64,000 nt of DNA from Lactonifactor longoviformis DSM 17459 (GTDB lineage: Bacteria; Bacillota; Clostridia; Lachnospirales; Lachnospiraceae), in the NCBI RefSeq assembly GCF_900129135.1, contig NZ_FQVI01000016.1, forward strand, positions 37,204-101,203, in the 5' to 3' direction. A program made the translations under genes and the position numbers. Below the pieces are notes generated by a model that saw nothing but the letters and a program-made list of their open reading frames with translations, had not been told where the DNA came from and ran no database searches. Shown piece by piece: positions 20,826 to 30,169 of this stretch (positions are counted from its first letter, which is position 1; each line of letters begins with the position of its first letter).

Positions 20826-20869
20826 CTTGCCGGGATCTAAAGCTTCCTTCTTTTTTTCATCCCGGCAAG
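20826..20869. terminator. Terminator hairpin between convergent genes
   Basis: CTTGCCGGGAT (20826-20836) and ATCCCGGCAAG (20859-20869) are exact complements flanking a 22-nt loop that contains the last codons of pflA. The structure lies between the plus-strand LRR gene (stop at 20800) and the 3' end of minus-strand pflA, so it could end transcription from both sides. Its distal arm lies inside the pflA coding sequence. Confidence 0.5.
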
Positions 20870-21586
20870 AATCAGAATCCTGGCCTTCTCTGCCTCTTCC
20901 TTTGTGGCCTCTCTGGTATCCCCGAGAGGGTAAGGGATTTGTAAAGCCTCGTATTTTGCCTTCCCCATAGAGTGATAGGGAAGCACATCCAGGGCCTGTA
21001 CACAGGAATATTCCCCAATGGCATAGCCCAGGGCGCAGAGCTGGGAGGGGGAATCGGTGATCCCGGGCACCAGCACATGACGGATCCATACAGGTATCTT
21101 TTTTTCATCCAGATGCCTGAGGAAGTGCAGCACAGGCTGGTTGGAACGGCCGGTCAGGGCCTGGTGGGATGCGTCGTCTATCTGTTTGAGGTCAAGAAGG
21201 ACCAGATCCGTAGCCGCAAGCAATTGGTCAATTTTTTTGGAGGCAGAGGAACTGCCCTCCCTGGGATAAGTGATTCCGGAGGTATCCAGACAAGTGTGGA
21301 TGCCTCTTTTTTTTGCCGCGGCAAAGAGTTCTGTGAGAAAATCCAGCTGCAGCATGGGTTCTCCCCCGGTGGCAGTGATGCCTCCCTTTTTATAGAAAGA
21401 CATATTCTTCTCATAAATATCCAGAATTTCCTCAGCGCTCATACGGGTTCCTTTTTTTACTGCCCAGGTATCGGGATTATGGCAGTACAGGCACCGCAGA
21501 GGACAGCCCTGAAAAAAGATTACCAGCCGGATGCCCGGGCCGTCCATGGAGCCGAAGGTTTCCAGTGAGTGGATATACCCGGTCAT
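20837..21586 (-). CDS. pflA: Pyruvate formate-lyase-activating enzyme
   Basis: A 249-residue radical SAM protein with the cluster motif Cys28-x3-Cys32-x2-Cys35 ([15 protein letters not shown]) and the GGEPMLQ SAM-binding stretch. It uses S-adenosylmethionine to install the glycyl radical on pyruvate formate-lyase under anaerobic conditions. Length is normal for PflA (~245-250). Its ATG overlaps the stop of the upstream glycyl-radical gene by 4 nt (ATGA), which suggests translational coupling; the operon order is pfl large part, radical domain, activase. Confidence 0.95.
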   Translation of the reverse strand: MTGYIHSLETFGSMDGPGIRLVIFFQGCPLRCLYCHNPDTWAVKKGTRMSAEEILDIYEKNMSFYKKGGITATGGEPMLQLDFLTELFAAAKKRGIHTCLDTSGITYPREGSSSASKKIDQLLAATDLVLLDLKQIDDASHQALTGRSNQPVLHFLRHLDEKKIPVWIRHVLVPGITDSPSQLCALGYAIGEYSCVQALDVLPYHSMGKAKYEALQIPYPLGDTREATKEEAEKARILILAGMKKRRKL

Positions 21587-21825
21587 ATGCCCTCGTGGAA
21601 GGTGCGGGAGATGACGTCGTCCTGCTGTTCTTTGGTCAGCTTAATAAAATTAACCGCATATCCCGATACCCGGACAGTGAGCTGGGGATAGAGTTCCGGG
21701 TGTTTCTGGGCATCCAGAAGCATCTCCCTGTCCAGCACATTGACGTTCAGGTGATGTCCTCCTTTTTCTGCATATCCGTCTAACAGAGTGACAAGATTGT
21801 CGATTTGCTGTGTACTTGCTTTCAT
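21583..21825 (-). CDS. Stand-alone glycyl-radical domain of pyruvate formate-lyase (GrcA/YfiD-like)
   Basis: 80 residues corresponding to the C-terminal end of canonical [21 protein letters not shown], then the radical motif RVSGYAV with Gly55, then ISRTFHEGI. It begins 28 nt after the stop of the large PFL gene with its own GGAGG ribosome binding site 9 nt before the ATG. In E. coli the homologous YfiD/GrcA is a repair part for oxygen-damaged PFL. Here the adjacent large subunit lacks this domain, so this protein would be an essential second subunit rather than a spare. That two-subunit reading is inference from the gene boundaries. Confidence 0.88.
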   Translation of the reverse strand: MKASTQQIDNLVTLLDGYAEKGGHHLNVNVLDREMLLDAQKHPELYPQLTVRVSGYAVNFIKLTKEQQDDVISRTFHEGI

Positions 21826-21853
21826 AATTTATAATCCTCCAGTAATTTTTTTC

Positions 21854-23989
21854 TTATATAGTTCCGTTTGTGTTTTTCAGATCCTCATCCAGCTGTTTCA
21901 GGTCAATATCCAGTCCCTCCTCCAGATTTGGAATCCGGCAGGCGCTGTCCAGACAGTCCAGCTGCAGATCCAGATCTCCCGCGAACACTTTGTCATCCTT
22001 GCCCAGGGCACCCGGTATTACGGTAAAGGTATTGGATATGCCGTCCTGGGCATCCATAAAGGGCAGCTTGGATACGGACGACAGAGAGGAGACTGCTCCC
22101 CGGGCGTCTCTGCCGTGCATAGGGTTGGCTCCGGGAGCGAAGGGCTGGCCGGCTTTCCTTCCGTCAGGGGTGGACCCAGTGGCTTTTCCATAAACCACAT
22201 TAGAAGTAATGGTCAGGATGGAAGTGGTTGGAATACTGTCACGGTAGGTATGGTTTCCCTTGATATACTTCATAAATTTGCGCACCAGCTGGCCTGCGAT
22301 ACTGTCTACCCGGTCGTCATCATTCCCGTATTTTGGAAAATCCCCTTCTACCTGATAATCCACGGCTAATCCCTGTTCGTTTCGGACGGCTTTTACTCTG
22401 GCATACTTTATGGCCGACAGAGAGTCTGCCACCACAGACAGGCCGGCAATGCCTGTTGCGAACCAGCGGGTTACCTCTTTATCGTGAAGCGCCATCTGCA
22501 GTCTTTCATAACTGTATTTATCGTGCATATAGTGGATAATGTTGAGGGTATTCACATAGACTCCCGCCAGCCATTTCATCATATCATCATAGCGTTCCAT
22601 TACTTCCTCATAGCTGAGATACTCAGAAGTGATGGGGCGGTATCTGGGACCTACTTGTTTCCCTGTAACTTCATCCACGCCCCCGTTGATTGCATACAGA
22701 AGGCATTTGGCCAGATTCGCTCTGGCGCCGAAAAACTGCATTTCTTTGCCGATACGCATGGAAGAGACACAGCAGGCAATGGCATAGTCATCCCCGTGGG
22801 TCACCCGCATCAGATCGTCATTTTCGTACTGAATAGAGGAAGACTCAATGGAAGTTTTTGCACAGAATCTCTTAAAGTTTTCCGGCAGACGCACAGACCA
22901 CAGCACGGTGAGATTAGGCTCCGGCGAGGTTCCCAGGTTGGAGAGGGTGTGGAGAAAGCGGAAAGACATCTTTGTTACCAGGGGGCGGCCGTCAATCCCT
23001 ACCCCGCCGATGGACTCTGTCACCCAGGTGGGGTCTCCGGAGAACAGAGCATTGTACTCCGGCGTGCGTGCGAATTTTATCAGACGCAGTTTCATAATAA
23101 AATGATCTACAAACTCCTGAATTTGGCACTCTGTAAAGGTCCCTGACTGCAAATCCCGCTCTGCGTAGATATCCAGGAAGGTTGAAGTGCGTCCCAGAGA
23201 CATGGCGGCTCCGTTTTGCTCTTTGACAGCTGCCAGGTAGCCGAAGTACAGCCACTGGATGGCCTCCTGAAGGTTCTCTGCCGGCCGGGAAATATCAAAA
23301 CCGTAGATATGCCCCAGTTCTTCCAGCTCTTCGAGAGCCCGCACCTGCTCCATCAGCTCCTCCCGCTCCCGGATGACCTGGGAATACATGACGGTCCGGG
23401 TGCTGTTCCACTGATCCTTTTTATCTTCAATGAGTCTTTGGGTTCCGTACAGGGCAACTCTCCGGTAGTCTCCGATGATCCGCCCTCTGCCATAGGCATC
23501 CGGCAGTCCTGTGATGATATGAGAAGAGCGGCAGGCGCGCATCTCAGGCGTGTAAGCGTCAAATACCCCCGCATTGTGTGTCTTTCTGTGCTTGGTGAAA
23601 AATTCTGAAATCTCCGGATCTACCTGATATCCATTGTCCTGGCAGGCCTTCTGTGCCATCCGGATTCCCCCGTAAGGCTGAAGCGCCCGTTTAAAGGGCT
23701 TGTCTGTCTGAAACCCTACAATGGTTTCTTTTTCTTTGTCCAGATATCCCGGTCCGTGGGAGGTAATAGTGGAAATGATTTGTGTATCCATGTCCAGTAC
23801 GCCTCCGGCCTTTCGTTCCTTTTCCGACAAATCCATGACCTGTCTCCAGAGCTGTTCTGTGGCTGGGGAGGGACCCTCAAGGAAGGAATCATCCCCCTCA
23901 TAGGGGGTGTAGTTGCGCTGAATAAAGTCCCGGACATCAATTTCCTGTGTCCAGTTTCCCGGGGTAAAGCCGTTCCATGAAGTTTGCAT
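21854..23989 (-). CDS. pflB: Pyruvate formate-lyase large part, lacking the C-terminal glycyl-radical segment
   Basis: 711 residues matching PFL from its N-terminus ([20 protein letters not shown]) through the catalytic Cys406-Cys407 pair ([20 protein letters not shown]). It ends after a segment that precedes the radical domain in normal PFL (~740-760 aa). The final residues are NTNGTI, followed by a stop and a new ribosome binding site for the 80-residue radical protein. PFL converts pyruvate and CoA to acetyl-CoA and formate; formate can feed fhs at the end of this window. Upstream, 23990-24268 is AT-rich and must hold the promoter, but no convincing -35/-10 pair is visible. Confidence 0.93.
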   Translation of the reverse strand: MQTSWNGFTPGNWTQEIDVRDFIQRNYTPYEGDDSFLEGPSPATEQLWRQVMDLSEKERKAGGVLDMDTQIISTITSHGPGYLDKEKETIVGFQTDKPFKRALQPYGGIRMAQKACQDNGYQVDPEISEFFTKHRKTHNAGVFDAYTPEMRACRSSHIITGLPDAYGRGRIIGDYRRVALYGTQRLIEDKKDQWNSTRTVMYSQVIREREELMEQVRALEELEELGHIYGFDISRPAENLQEAIQWLYFGYLAAVKEQNGAAMSLGRTSTFLDIYAERDLQSGTFTECQIQEFVDHFIMKLRLIKFARTPEYNALFSGDPTWVTESIGGVGIDGRPLVTKMSFRFLHTLSNLGTSPEPNLTVLWSVRLPENFKRFCAKTSIESSSIQYENDDLMRVTHGDDYAIACCVSSMRIGKEMQFFGARANLAKCLLYAINGGVDEVTGKQVGPRYRPITSEYLSYEEVMERYDDMMKWLAGVYVNTLNIIHYMHDKYSYERLQMALHDKEVTRWFATGIAGLSVVADSLSAIKYARVKAVRNEQGLAVDYQVEGDFPKYGNDDDRVDSIAGQLVRKFMKYIKGNHTYRDSIPTTSILTITSNVVYGKATGSTPDGRKAGQPFAPGANPMHGRDARGAVSSLSSVSKLPFMDAQDGISNTFTVIPGALGKDDKVFAGDLDLQLDCLDSACRIPNLEEGLDIDLKQLDEDLKNTNGTI

Positions 23990-24268
23990 AGTAAGTCAGC
24001 CTCCTTTTTGCAATATATGGTTTATTTGGTGGTTTCCAATTCTTGTTAAAAATATAACATAATTCTTTCAAGTACAGAATACCAGAAGAAATGCCTTTGC
24101 GGATGTTTAAAATTGCGTACATAAGGAAAATAATAGAGAAAAATTATCAAGATTAGAAAAAAACTGGAAATACACGGTTTTTACTCTATAGTATACCCAG
24201 TCCGGGAAAGAAATTTTGAGGTAAATGCAGGTATATTTACCAGAATTTAGCAGATGTAATGCAGACAA

Positions 24269-25204
24269 CTAAAGTGCGGCATTCGACGTGCATCCGCCTC
24301 CGGGAGTTTGGCGCTCTTTTTTTCGGTACTTTAGGGGCGTACATCCCATAGCCTCTGTGAACACATGAGAAAAGTGGCTGCTGGAAGAGAAGCCGATGCT
24401 AAGCGCAATGTCCAGCACGCTTTTCTCCGTATGGGCAAGCTGGTATTCTCCCATGCGGATCCTATAGGCATTCAGGTATTCTCCCGGGGACTGCCGGATG
24501 ACCTTCTGAAAGTCTCTGCAGCATTCACTGCGGCTGACACAGGCGGCTTTTGCAATATCCTCCAGATATATTTTATGGGGATATTCTCTGTGAATAAATT
24601 CCATGGCAGACTTTACCCTCTGATAACATAAGTCTGAGACAGGGGATTCCCGCTCCGGCACAGAGGAGAGATTCCTGAGAAGTGCAAGTCCGGTCCGCTG
24701 GAGAAGAATCTGCAGCTCCCACTGATAACCCACAGGACGCTCGCAGTCACACGCATACATCCTGCGGATACAGGACAGAGGCTCCCGGTGCCAGTCTGCC
24801 GACCCGTCCAGGAGAAAAAAGTCTTTCCTGGCATTCCACAGGGCGGACGCATAGTTTCCATCCACCACACCTCCGGGGAGTCCGTGAAAGAGATAGGGAT
24901 CCGCCAGGATGGCACAGTATTCACTTCCTCTCATCATCTGGTAGGGATAGATCTGGTGAAGCAGGCTGGCAGGCACCATCCCGCCCTGTCCGGGTCCGAT
25001 GAGATAGGAGCCGGACCCTGCGTACAGTTCAATCTGCCCTTCCAGGACATAGATTAGCTCGGCCTCTTTATGCCAGTGCCAGGAAATAGAACGGTTCGGG
25101 TACAGATCCAGAACATCCAGATACACTTCCATAGGGAATCCGGGTGTCCCGTGGCAGGTCACCTCCTCCAGATTCCCGTTGATTTCGATATAATTCAGCT
25201 GCAT
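24269..25204 (-). CDS. AraC-family regulator with N-terminal cupin domain
   Basis: 311 residues. The N-terminal ~1-110 looks like a cupin sensor fold (SWHWHKEAELIYVLEGQIELYAGSG, with clustered His and Glu). The C-terminal ~200-300 holds two AraC-type helix-turn-helix units (LEDIAKAACVSRSECCRDFQK and DIALSIGFSSSSHFSHVF). AGGAGGG precedes the ATG. It reads away from the YczE-type gene and toward the pfl operon, separated from each by spacers, so either is a candidate target. The ligand cannot be told from sequence. Confidence 0.9.
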   Translation of the reverse strand: MQLNYIEINGNLEEVTCHGTPGFPMEVYLDVLDLYPNRSISWHWHKEAELIYVLEGQIELYAGSGSYLIGPGQGGMVPASLLHQIYPYQMMRGSEYCAILADPYLFHGLPGGVVDGNYASALWNARKDFFLLDGSADWHREPLSCIRRMYACDCERPVGYQWELQILLQRTGLALLRNLSSVPERESPVSDLCYQRVKSAMEFIHREYPHKIYLEDIAKAACVSRSECCRDFQKVIRQSPGEYLNAYRIRMGEYQLAHTEKSVLDIALSIGFSSSSHFSHVFTEAMGCTPLKYRKKERQTPGGGCTSNAAL

Positions 25205-25324
25205 AATGAGCCCTCCTTCTCCTATAGTACGATTCTGTTATTTTTAGCGATTATCCTGGTAGATCCCCTTTATAGAAATGATTATAATGAAAAAACAATA
25301 CTTTTACAACAGGGGGAAATACAT

Positions 25325-25969
25325 ATGACGAAAAGAATTGCACTGACCCTGGCCGGGATTTTGCTGGTGTACGGATCTGTGGCATTTGCCATCAAAGCCG
25401 GGATTGGGGTTCTGCCTGTGGATGCAGCCATCACCACCCTGGCAGGCCTTCTGCATATGAAGGTGGGGACGTTTTCCATGATTTTTCATGGAAGCTTTTT
25501 TATTGGGCAGATTTTGATAGAAAGGAGAAATTTTAAGAAAATTCAGTTTTTGCAGATTGGATATCTTGTATTTGGGGGCTCTATTTTGAATTTTATGCTG
25601 TATACAGTGCTGGGAGGCGTTTCCTTTTCCTGGTATCCGGCGCGTCTCATAATCTGTGTACTGGCCTTCTTTGTCAGTGCCTTTGGGTGCACACTGGTTC
25701 TGGAGATGAAAGTGATCCGCACTCCTTTGGAAGGCTTTATCCAGATGGCGGCAGATCGGATAGGCATCACAATGGGGCGGCTGCGTCAGAAGACAGATGT
25801 GGGTCTGGTGGTGCTCACAGTTGTTCTCACTCTGATCTTTCATACGCCCTGGACCCTGCGGGAGGGAACCGTGATCGCTGCACTGATCTTCGGGCCTTTT
25901 ATGGATTTTCACAGCAGCTGGATCTGCAAGGTGCTGTACAGAACAGAAAAAATTCCGGCAGAAAATTAA
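25325..25969 (+). CDS. YczE/YitT-like integral membrane protein
   Basis: 214 residues from the ATG at 25325, preceded by an AGGGGGA ribosome binding site; the frame is open further upstream, but that part overlaps the AraC gene antisense and lacks a start signal. Five or so hydrophobic segments are visible (starts near residues 5, 37, 75, 100, 165). The opening pattern (ALTLAGILLVYGSVAFAIKAGIGVLPVDA) is typical of the YczE family. Function in this family is not firmly known. A TATAAT at 25283-25288 is a possible -10 box with no clear -35, as expected for a promoter needing an activator such as the divergent AraC protein. Confidence 0.75.
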   Translation: MTKRIALTLAGILLVYGSVAFAIKAGIGVLPVDAAITTLAGLLHMKVGTFSMIFHGSFFIGQILIERRNFKKIQFLQIGYLVFGGSILNFMLYTVLGGVSFSWYPARLIICVLAFFVSAFGCTLVLEMKVIRTPLEGFIQMAADRIGITMGRLRQKTDVGLVVLTVVLTLIFHTPWTLREGTVIAALIFGPFMDFHSSWICKVLYRTEKIPAEN

Positions 25970-25995
25970 AAAATATGATTGTCAAGAAAAAACAC

Positions 25996-26024
25996 TTGAC
26001 AACTGAAAAGGTATCAGTTATGAT
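25996..26024 (+). promoter_or_regulatory. Strong sigma-A promoter of the ylxM-ffh operon
   Basis: TTGACA at 25996-26001, a 17-nt spacer, and TATGAT at 26019-26024, a near-perfect vegetative promoter. The ylxM ATG follows at 26042 with AAGGTGA between. It sits just after the stop of the YczE-type gene. Confidence 0.8.
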
Positions 26025-26041
26025 GTCTAAGGTGATTACAC

Positions 26042-26386
26042 ATGGAAAAAATTGTAGAACAGGCTTTGTTATATGACTTTTACGGGGAGCTTCTCACAGA
26101 ACACCAGAGAAGAATCTATGAGGATGTGGTGCTGAATGACTATTCTCTCAGCGAAGTGGCTGAGGTTCTGGGAATCAGCCGTCAGGGAGTTCACGATAAC
26201 GTAAAGCGCTGTCATAAGATATTGAAAGATTACGAAGAAAAGCTCCATCTGGTGGCTAAGTTCGAATCTGTGAAACATAAGGTGAATGAGATTCACCAGT
26301 TGACAAAAGACTGCGAAGCATTGGACAAAAAAGAATTAGCAGACCGTGTGGAAGCCATTTCCCACGAGATATTAGAGGAGTTATAG
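26042..26386 (+). CDS. ylxM: SRP-associated helix-turn-helix protein YlxM
   Basis: 114 residues with a sigma-region-4-like helix-turn-helix (YSLSEVAEVLGISRQGVHDNVKR, ~38-60) and a charged C-terminal helix. The UPF0122/YlxM family is encoded upstream of ffh in most Firmicutes and modulates SRP GTPase function in streptococci. Here the stop is 3 nt before the ffh ATG, so the two are surely cotranscribed. Confidence 0.93.
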   Translation: MEKIVEQALLYDFYGELLTEHQRRIYEDVVLNDYSLSEVAEVLGISRQGVHDNVKRCHKILKDYEEKLHLVAKFESVKHKVNEIHQLTKDCEALDKKELADRVEAISHEILEEL

Positions 26387-26389
26387 TGC

Positions 26390-27748
26390 ATGGCATTTGA
26401 AAGTTTAACCGATAAACTACAGAATGTGTTCAAGAACTTAAGAAGTAAAGGGCGTCTCACAGAAGCAGATGTCAAGACGGCTCTCAAAGAAGTTAAGATG
26501 GCGCTTCTGGAGGCGGATGTCAGTTATAAGGTGGTCAAGCAGTTCATGAAAGCCGTACAGGAACGTGCGGTGGGACAGGATGTTATGACGGGGCTGAATC
26601 CCGGTCAGATGGTAATTAAGATTGTGAACGAAGAGCTGGTCAGACTTATGGGCAGCGAGACTACAGAGATTGCATTCAAACCGGGCAATGAGATAACAGT
26701 ACTGATGATGGTGGGGCTTCAGGGCGCCGGCAAGACAACAACAACGGCAAAGCTGGCAGGGAAGCTGAAAGCAAAGGGAAAGAAGCCACTGCTGGTGGCC
26801 TGTGACGTATACCGTCCGGCGGCTATCACACAGCTTCAGGTGAACGGTGAAAAGCAGGGCGTTGATGTATTTGCCATGGGCGACAAGCAAAAACCTGTGA
26901 ATATCGCCAAAGCTGCTCTGGAATATGCTAAGGTTAACAGCTATAATACTGTGCTTATCGATACTGCCGGGCGTCTTCACATTGACGAAGATATGATGGC
27001 GGAGCTGGAAGAGATTAAGTCAAATCTGACCGTGGATCAGACCTTGCTCGTGGTAGATGCCATGACAGGCCAGGATGCGGTGAATGTGGCCGAGACCTTC
27101 AGTGAAAAGGTAGGCATTGACGGAGTCGTGCTCACCAAACTGGACGGTGATACCAGAGGCGGTGCTGCACTTTCCATTAAAGCAATCAGCGGAAAGCCTA
27201 TCTTATATGTGGGTATGGGAGAAAAACTTTCCGATCTGGAACAGTTTTATCCGGAGCGGATGGCTTCCAGGATTCTGGGGATGGGGGATGTCATGAGCCT
27301 CATTGAGAAAGCCCAGGCCAACATTGATGAAGAAAAAGCTAAGCAGATGGAGCAGAAGATTAAGAAAGCTTCCTTCGGCTTTGATGATTATCTGGAGAGT
27401 ATGAACCAGATGAAGAATATGGGAGGTATCTCCAGTGTTCTCAGTATGCTTCCTGGCATGAGCGCACAGATGGGAGATATCGAGAGTATGGTTGATGAGA
27501 AAGAGCTGGCCAGAAAAGAAGCCATGATACTTTCCATGACCCCTCAGGAGCGGGCCAACCCCGATATCCTGAATGTATCCAGAAAGAACCGGATCGCCAG
27601 AGGCGCCGGCGTGGATATCAGCGAAGTTAACCGTATGGTAAAGCAGTTTGAACAGGCAAAAAAGATGATGAAGCAGATGCCCGGCCTCATGGGAGGCAAA
27701 GGCGGCAAAAAATTCGGTAAAAGAGGCGGCTTTAAGCTACCCTTTTAG
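26390..27748 (+). CDS. ffh: Signal recognition particle protein Ffh
   Basis: 452 residues, the normal length. N and G domains with GLQGAGKTTTTAKLAG (P-loop), DTAGR and TKLDGD motifs, then a methionine-rich M domain (~300-440) that binds SRP RNA and signal sequences, ending in a Gly/Lys-rich tail (GGKGGKKFGKRGGFK). It targets nascent membrane and secreted proteins to FtsY/SecYEG. Confidence 0.98.
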   Translation: MAFESLTDKLQNVFKNLRSKGRLTEADVKTALKEVKMALLEADVSYKVVKQFMKAVQERAVGQDVMTGLNPGQMVIKIVNEELVRLMGSETTEIAFKPGNEITVLMMVGLQGAGKTTTTAKLAGKLKAKGKKPLLVACDVYRPAAITQLQVNGEKQGVDVFAMGDKQKPVNIAKAALEYAKVNSYNTVLIDTAGRLHIDEDMMAELEEIKSNLTVDQTLLVVDAMTGQDAVNVAETFSEKVGIDGVVLTKLDGDTRGGAALSIKAISGKPILYVGMGEKLSDLEQFYPERMASRILGMGDVMSLIEKAQANIDEEKAKQMEQKIKKASFGFDDYLESMNQMKNMGGISSVLSMLPGMSAQMGDIESMVDEKELARKEAMILSMTPQERANPDILNVSRKNRIARGAGVDISEVNRMVKQFEQAKKMMKQMPGLMGGKGGKKFGKRGGFKLPF

Positions 27749-27782
27749 ATATATGGAAAAAAACAAAGGAGGTGAAAGATAA

Positions 27783-28028
27783 ATGGCAGTTAAAATCAGA
27801 TTAAGAAGAATGGGACAGAAAAAGGCTCCTTTCTATAGAATCGTTGTTGCGGATTCCAGATCCCCGAGAGACGGTAAGTTCATCGAAGAGATCGGAACCT
27901 ACGACCCAACTTGTGACCCAAGCGTTTACAAGGTAGACGAAGAGGCAGCTAAGAGATGGTTAGCAGACGGTGCACAGCCTACGGAAACTGTAGGTAAGAT
28001 CTTCAAAATGGCTGGTATTGAAAAATAA
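27783..28028 (+). CDS. rpsP: 30S ribosomal protein S16
   Basis: 81 residues with the family opening [26 protein letters not shown] and the [16 protein letters not shown] motif. AAGGAGGTGA lies just upstream of the ATG, a very strong ribosome binding site. It sits in the usual place between ffh and khpA. Confidence 0.98.
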   Translation: MAVKIRLRRMGQKKAPFYRIVVADSRSPRDGKFIEEIGTYDPTCDPSVYKVDEEAAKRWLADGAQPTETVGKIFKMAGIEK

Positions 28029-28046
28029 GGGTCTCGGAGGTGTGTG

Positions 28047-28277
28047 ATGAAAGAACTGGTAGAAGTAATTGCAAAGTCTCTGGTAGAACATCCTGAAGAA
28101 GTTATTGTAACAGAAACAGAAGAGGATGATTCTGTTTTAGTAGAACTGCGCGTGGCACCCTCTGATATGGGCAAGGTAATTGGCCGTCAGGGGCGGATTG
28201 CCAAAGCACTTCGTACTGTAGTAAAAGCCGCATCTTCCAAGAGTGATAAAAAGGTTGTTGTAGATATTCTGCAGTAG
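28047..28277 (+). CDS. khpA: KH-domain RNA-binding protein KhpA (YlqC)
   Basis: 76 residues beginning MKELVEVIAKSLVEHPEEV, containing the KH core GKVIGRQGRIAKALRT. ATG at 28047 is chosen over GTG at 28044 because GGAGG at 28036-28040 is then 6 nt away. KhpA pairs with KhpB/Jag to bind RNA and affects cell elongation in streptococci. It follows rpsP as in many Firmicutes. Confidence 0.95.
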   Translation: MKELVEVIAKSLVEHPEEVIVTETEEDDSVLVELRVAPSDMGKVIGRQGRIAKALRTVVKAASSKSDKKVVVDILQ

Positions 28278-28311
28278 CCGGGTGTCAATTGGAGACGGAG
28301 AATGAAACAGG

Positions 28312-28345
28312 GGACAGGGATGATAAGATCCCCGTCCTTCTTTTT
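28312..28345 (+). terminator. Terminator or attenuator between khpA and rimM
   Basis: GGACAGGGAT (28312-28321) pairs with ATCCCCGTCC (28328-28337) with one wobble, followed by a T-rich tail beginning TTCTTTTTTC. It separates ffh-rpsP-khpA from rimM-trmD and probably lowers read-through. Confidence 0.75.
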
Positions 28346-28398
28346 TCTTTCTATTCAGGGCATGAAGGACAGGAAAAACAAAGGAACAGGTATATAAT

Positions 28399-28905
28399 AT
28401 GGAAGAATTATTACAGGTAGGGGTGATCTCTTCCACCCACGGAATCCGCGGAGAGGTAAAGGTATACCCCACAACTGATGATGTGAATAGATATAAAGAA
28501 CTAAAAAATGTGATTCTGGATACCGGAAGGGAGCAGATCCCCCTGGAGATCCAGGGAGTCAAGTTTTTCAAACAGTTTGCAATTCTGAAGTTTAAAGGAA
28601 TAGACTCAATCAATGAGATAGAAAAATATAAAGGGAAAAGCCTCTGGATTACCAGAGCAGACGCACTGCCCCTGGGGGAGGATGAGTATTATATTGCAGA
28701 TCTCCTGGATATGAAGGTGTATCTGGAGGACGGCAGCTTTTTCGGAGTCTTAAAAGACGTTATAGAGACAGGCGCCAATGATGTTTATGCCATAGAGACA
28801 GAGGACGGTAAGGAAGTGCTGGTACCTGCGATTCATGACTGTATCCTGGAAGTAGACGTAGAGAACAGAAGGATGGAGATCCATCTCCTGGACGGTCTGC
28901 TTTAG
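28399..28905 (+). CDS. rimM: Ribosome maturation factor RimM
   Basis: 168 residues with the N-terminal GVISSTHGIRGEVKVYPTTDD signature and a C-terminal PRC-barrel (residues ~95-165, VPAIHDCILEVDVENRRMEIHLLDGL). RimM assists 30S head assembly and binds S19. trmD follows after 17 nt. Confidence 0.97.
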   Translation: MEELLQVGVISSTHGIRGEVKVYPTTDDVNRYKELKNVILDTGREQIPLEIQGVKFFKQFAILKFKGIDSINEIEKYKGKSLWITRADALPLGEDEYYIADLLDMKVYLEDGSFFGVLKDVIETGANDVYAIETEDGKEVLVPAIHDCILEVDVENRRMEIHLLDGLL

Positions 28906-28922
28906 AGGCTGAGGAGGGTAAG

Positions 28923-29666
28923 ATGAAGTTTCATGTGTTAACCTTGTTCCCTGAGATGATACTTCAGGGGCTTAATACCAGTATCACAGGACGGGCCATT
29001 GACAGCGGATATATTTCTCTGGAAGCTGTGAATATCAGGGATTTTGCTGAAAACAAACATAACCGGGTGGATGATTATCCCTATGGAGGGGGAGCAGGTA
29101 TGGTGATGCAGGCAGGTCCTGTCTGCAAAGCTTACGAGTCTGTAGCCGGGGATATGGAGAAAAAACCAAGAGTTATCTATCTGACTCCCCAGGGAAGCGT
29201 ATTTACCCAGGCAATGGCAAAAGAACTGGCCGCGGAGGAAGAACTTGTATTTCTGTGCGGCCACTACGAGGGGATTGATGAGAGAGTGTTGGAGGAGATA
29301 GTGACAGACCCGGTCTCTATAGGAGATTATGTCCTGACCGGAGGTGAGCTTCCGGCTATGGTCATGATAGATGCCATATCCCGTCTGGTTCCCGGTGTGC
29401 TGAGCAATGAGGAGTCCGCACAATTTGAATCCTTTCAGGACAGCCTGCTGGAGTATCCCCAGTACACCCGTCCGGCCGTATGGAGGGAAAAAGAAGTGCC
29501 TCCTGTTCTTTTGTCCGGCCATCATCAGAATGTGGAAAAATGGCGGAGGGAGCAGTCTGTGATCCGCACGGCCAAAAGAAGGCCGGATCTGCTGAAAACG
29601 GCGGAGCTGACCCCGTCCGAGCAAGCGTTAGCTGAAAAAATGCTTGCAAAAAAAGAAGATTTATAG
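28923..29666 (+). CDS. trmD: tRNA (guanine-N1)-methyltransferase TrmD
   Basis: 247 residues of the SPOUT family; opens MKFHVLTLFPEMI, contains DYPYGGGAGMVMQ and the knot motif SIGDYVLTGGELPAMVMIDA. It methylates G37 of tRNAs to prevent frameshifting. Its last codons contain the promoter of rplS. Confidence 0.98.
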   Translation: MKFHVLTLFPEMILQGLNTSITGRAIDSGYISLEAVNIRDFAENKHNRVDDYPYGGGAGMVMQAGPVCKAYESVAGDMEKKPRVIYLTPQGSVFTQAMAKELAAEEELVFLCGHYEGIDERVLEEIVTDPVSIGDYVLTGGELPAMVMIDAISRLVPGVLSNEESAQFESFQDSLLEYPQYTRPAVWREKEVPPVLLSGHHQNVEKWRREQSVIRTAKRRPDLLKTAELTPSEQALAEKMLAKKEDL

Positions 29667-29672
29667 TATAAT
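29644..29672 (+). promoter_or_regulatory. rplS promoter overlapping the end of trmD
   Basis: TTGCAA at 29644-29649, a 17-nt spacer and TATAAT at 29667-29672. The -35 box lies inside trmD and the -10 box starts one base after its stop codon. The resulting ~75-nt leader, with a GATGG...CCATC-like pairing possibility near 29695-29733, could carry L19 feedback control. Confidence 0.7.
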
Positions 29673-29754
29673 TACTAGCGTTGTGAATAAAAGAGATGGT
29701 CCTCTGTTACGGAAGGTATTAAGAACATCCAAATGAGTTAAGGAGAGAAAACAA

Positions 29755-30102
29755 ATGAACGAAATCATTAAGAACATCGAAGCTGCTCAGATGAAAGCAG
29801 AAGTGCCTGAGTTCAACGTAGGCGACACAGTAAGAGTACACGGCAAGATCAAAGAGGGTAACCGCGAGAGAGTCCAGGTATTCGAGGGAATCGTAATTAA
29901 AAAGCAGGGCGGAAGCGTAAGAGCAACCTTCACTGTAAGAAAGAATTCCAACGGTGTAGGCGTAGAAAAGACATGGCCGCTGCATTCTCCTAACGTAGTA
30001 AAAGTAGATGTAGTGCGCAGAGGTAAGGTAAGACGTGCAAAATTGTACTACTTAAGAGACCGCGTAGGTAAGAGAGCTAAGGTAAAAGAATTAGTAAAAT
30101 AA
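29755..30102 (+). CDS. rplS: 50S ribosomal protein L19
   Basis: 115 residues with the family motifs [26 protein letters not shown] and [24 protein letters not shown] precedes the ATG. L19 lies at the 30S-50S interface; the gene follows trmD in the common order. Confidence 0.98.
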   Translation: MNEIIKNIEAAQMKAEVPEFNVGDTVRVHGKIKEGNRERVQVFEGIVIKKQGGSVRATFTVRKNSNGVGVEKTWPLHSPNVVKVDVVRRGKVRRAKLYYLRDRVGKRAKVKELVK

Positions 30103-30112
30103 GAAGTAAGAT

Positions 30113-30147
30113 AACAGGGACAAATACATCAGGTATGTGTCCCTGTT
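30113..30147 (+). terminator. Terminator after rplS
   Basis: AACAGGGACA (30113-30122) is complementary to TGTCCCTGTT (30138-30147), followed by TCTGAATT. It lies 11 nt after the rplS stop. A GTG at 30137 falls inside this stem, which argues against it as the start of the next gene. Confidence 0.65.
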
Positions 30148-30169
30148 TCTGAATTATGAGGAAAATGCT

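Noticed and set aside
21583..21853. Frameshift explanation for the split pyruvate formate-lyase
   Set aside because: The small gene has its own GGAGG and ATG after a 28-nt spacer, and its first residues form a proper N-terminus. A single indel would not produce this.
25070..25324. 5' extension of the YczE-type gene
   Set aside because: It overlaps the AraC gene on the opposite strand. The ATG at 25325 has a ribosome binding site and begins the family's typical N-terminus.
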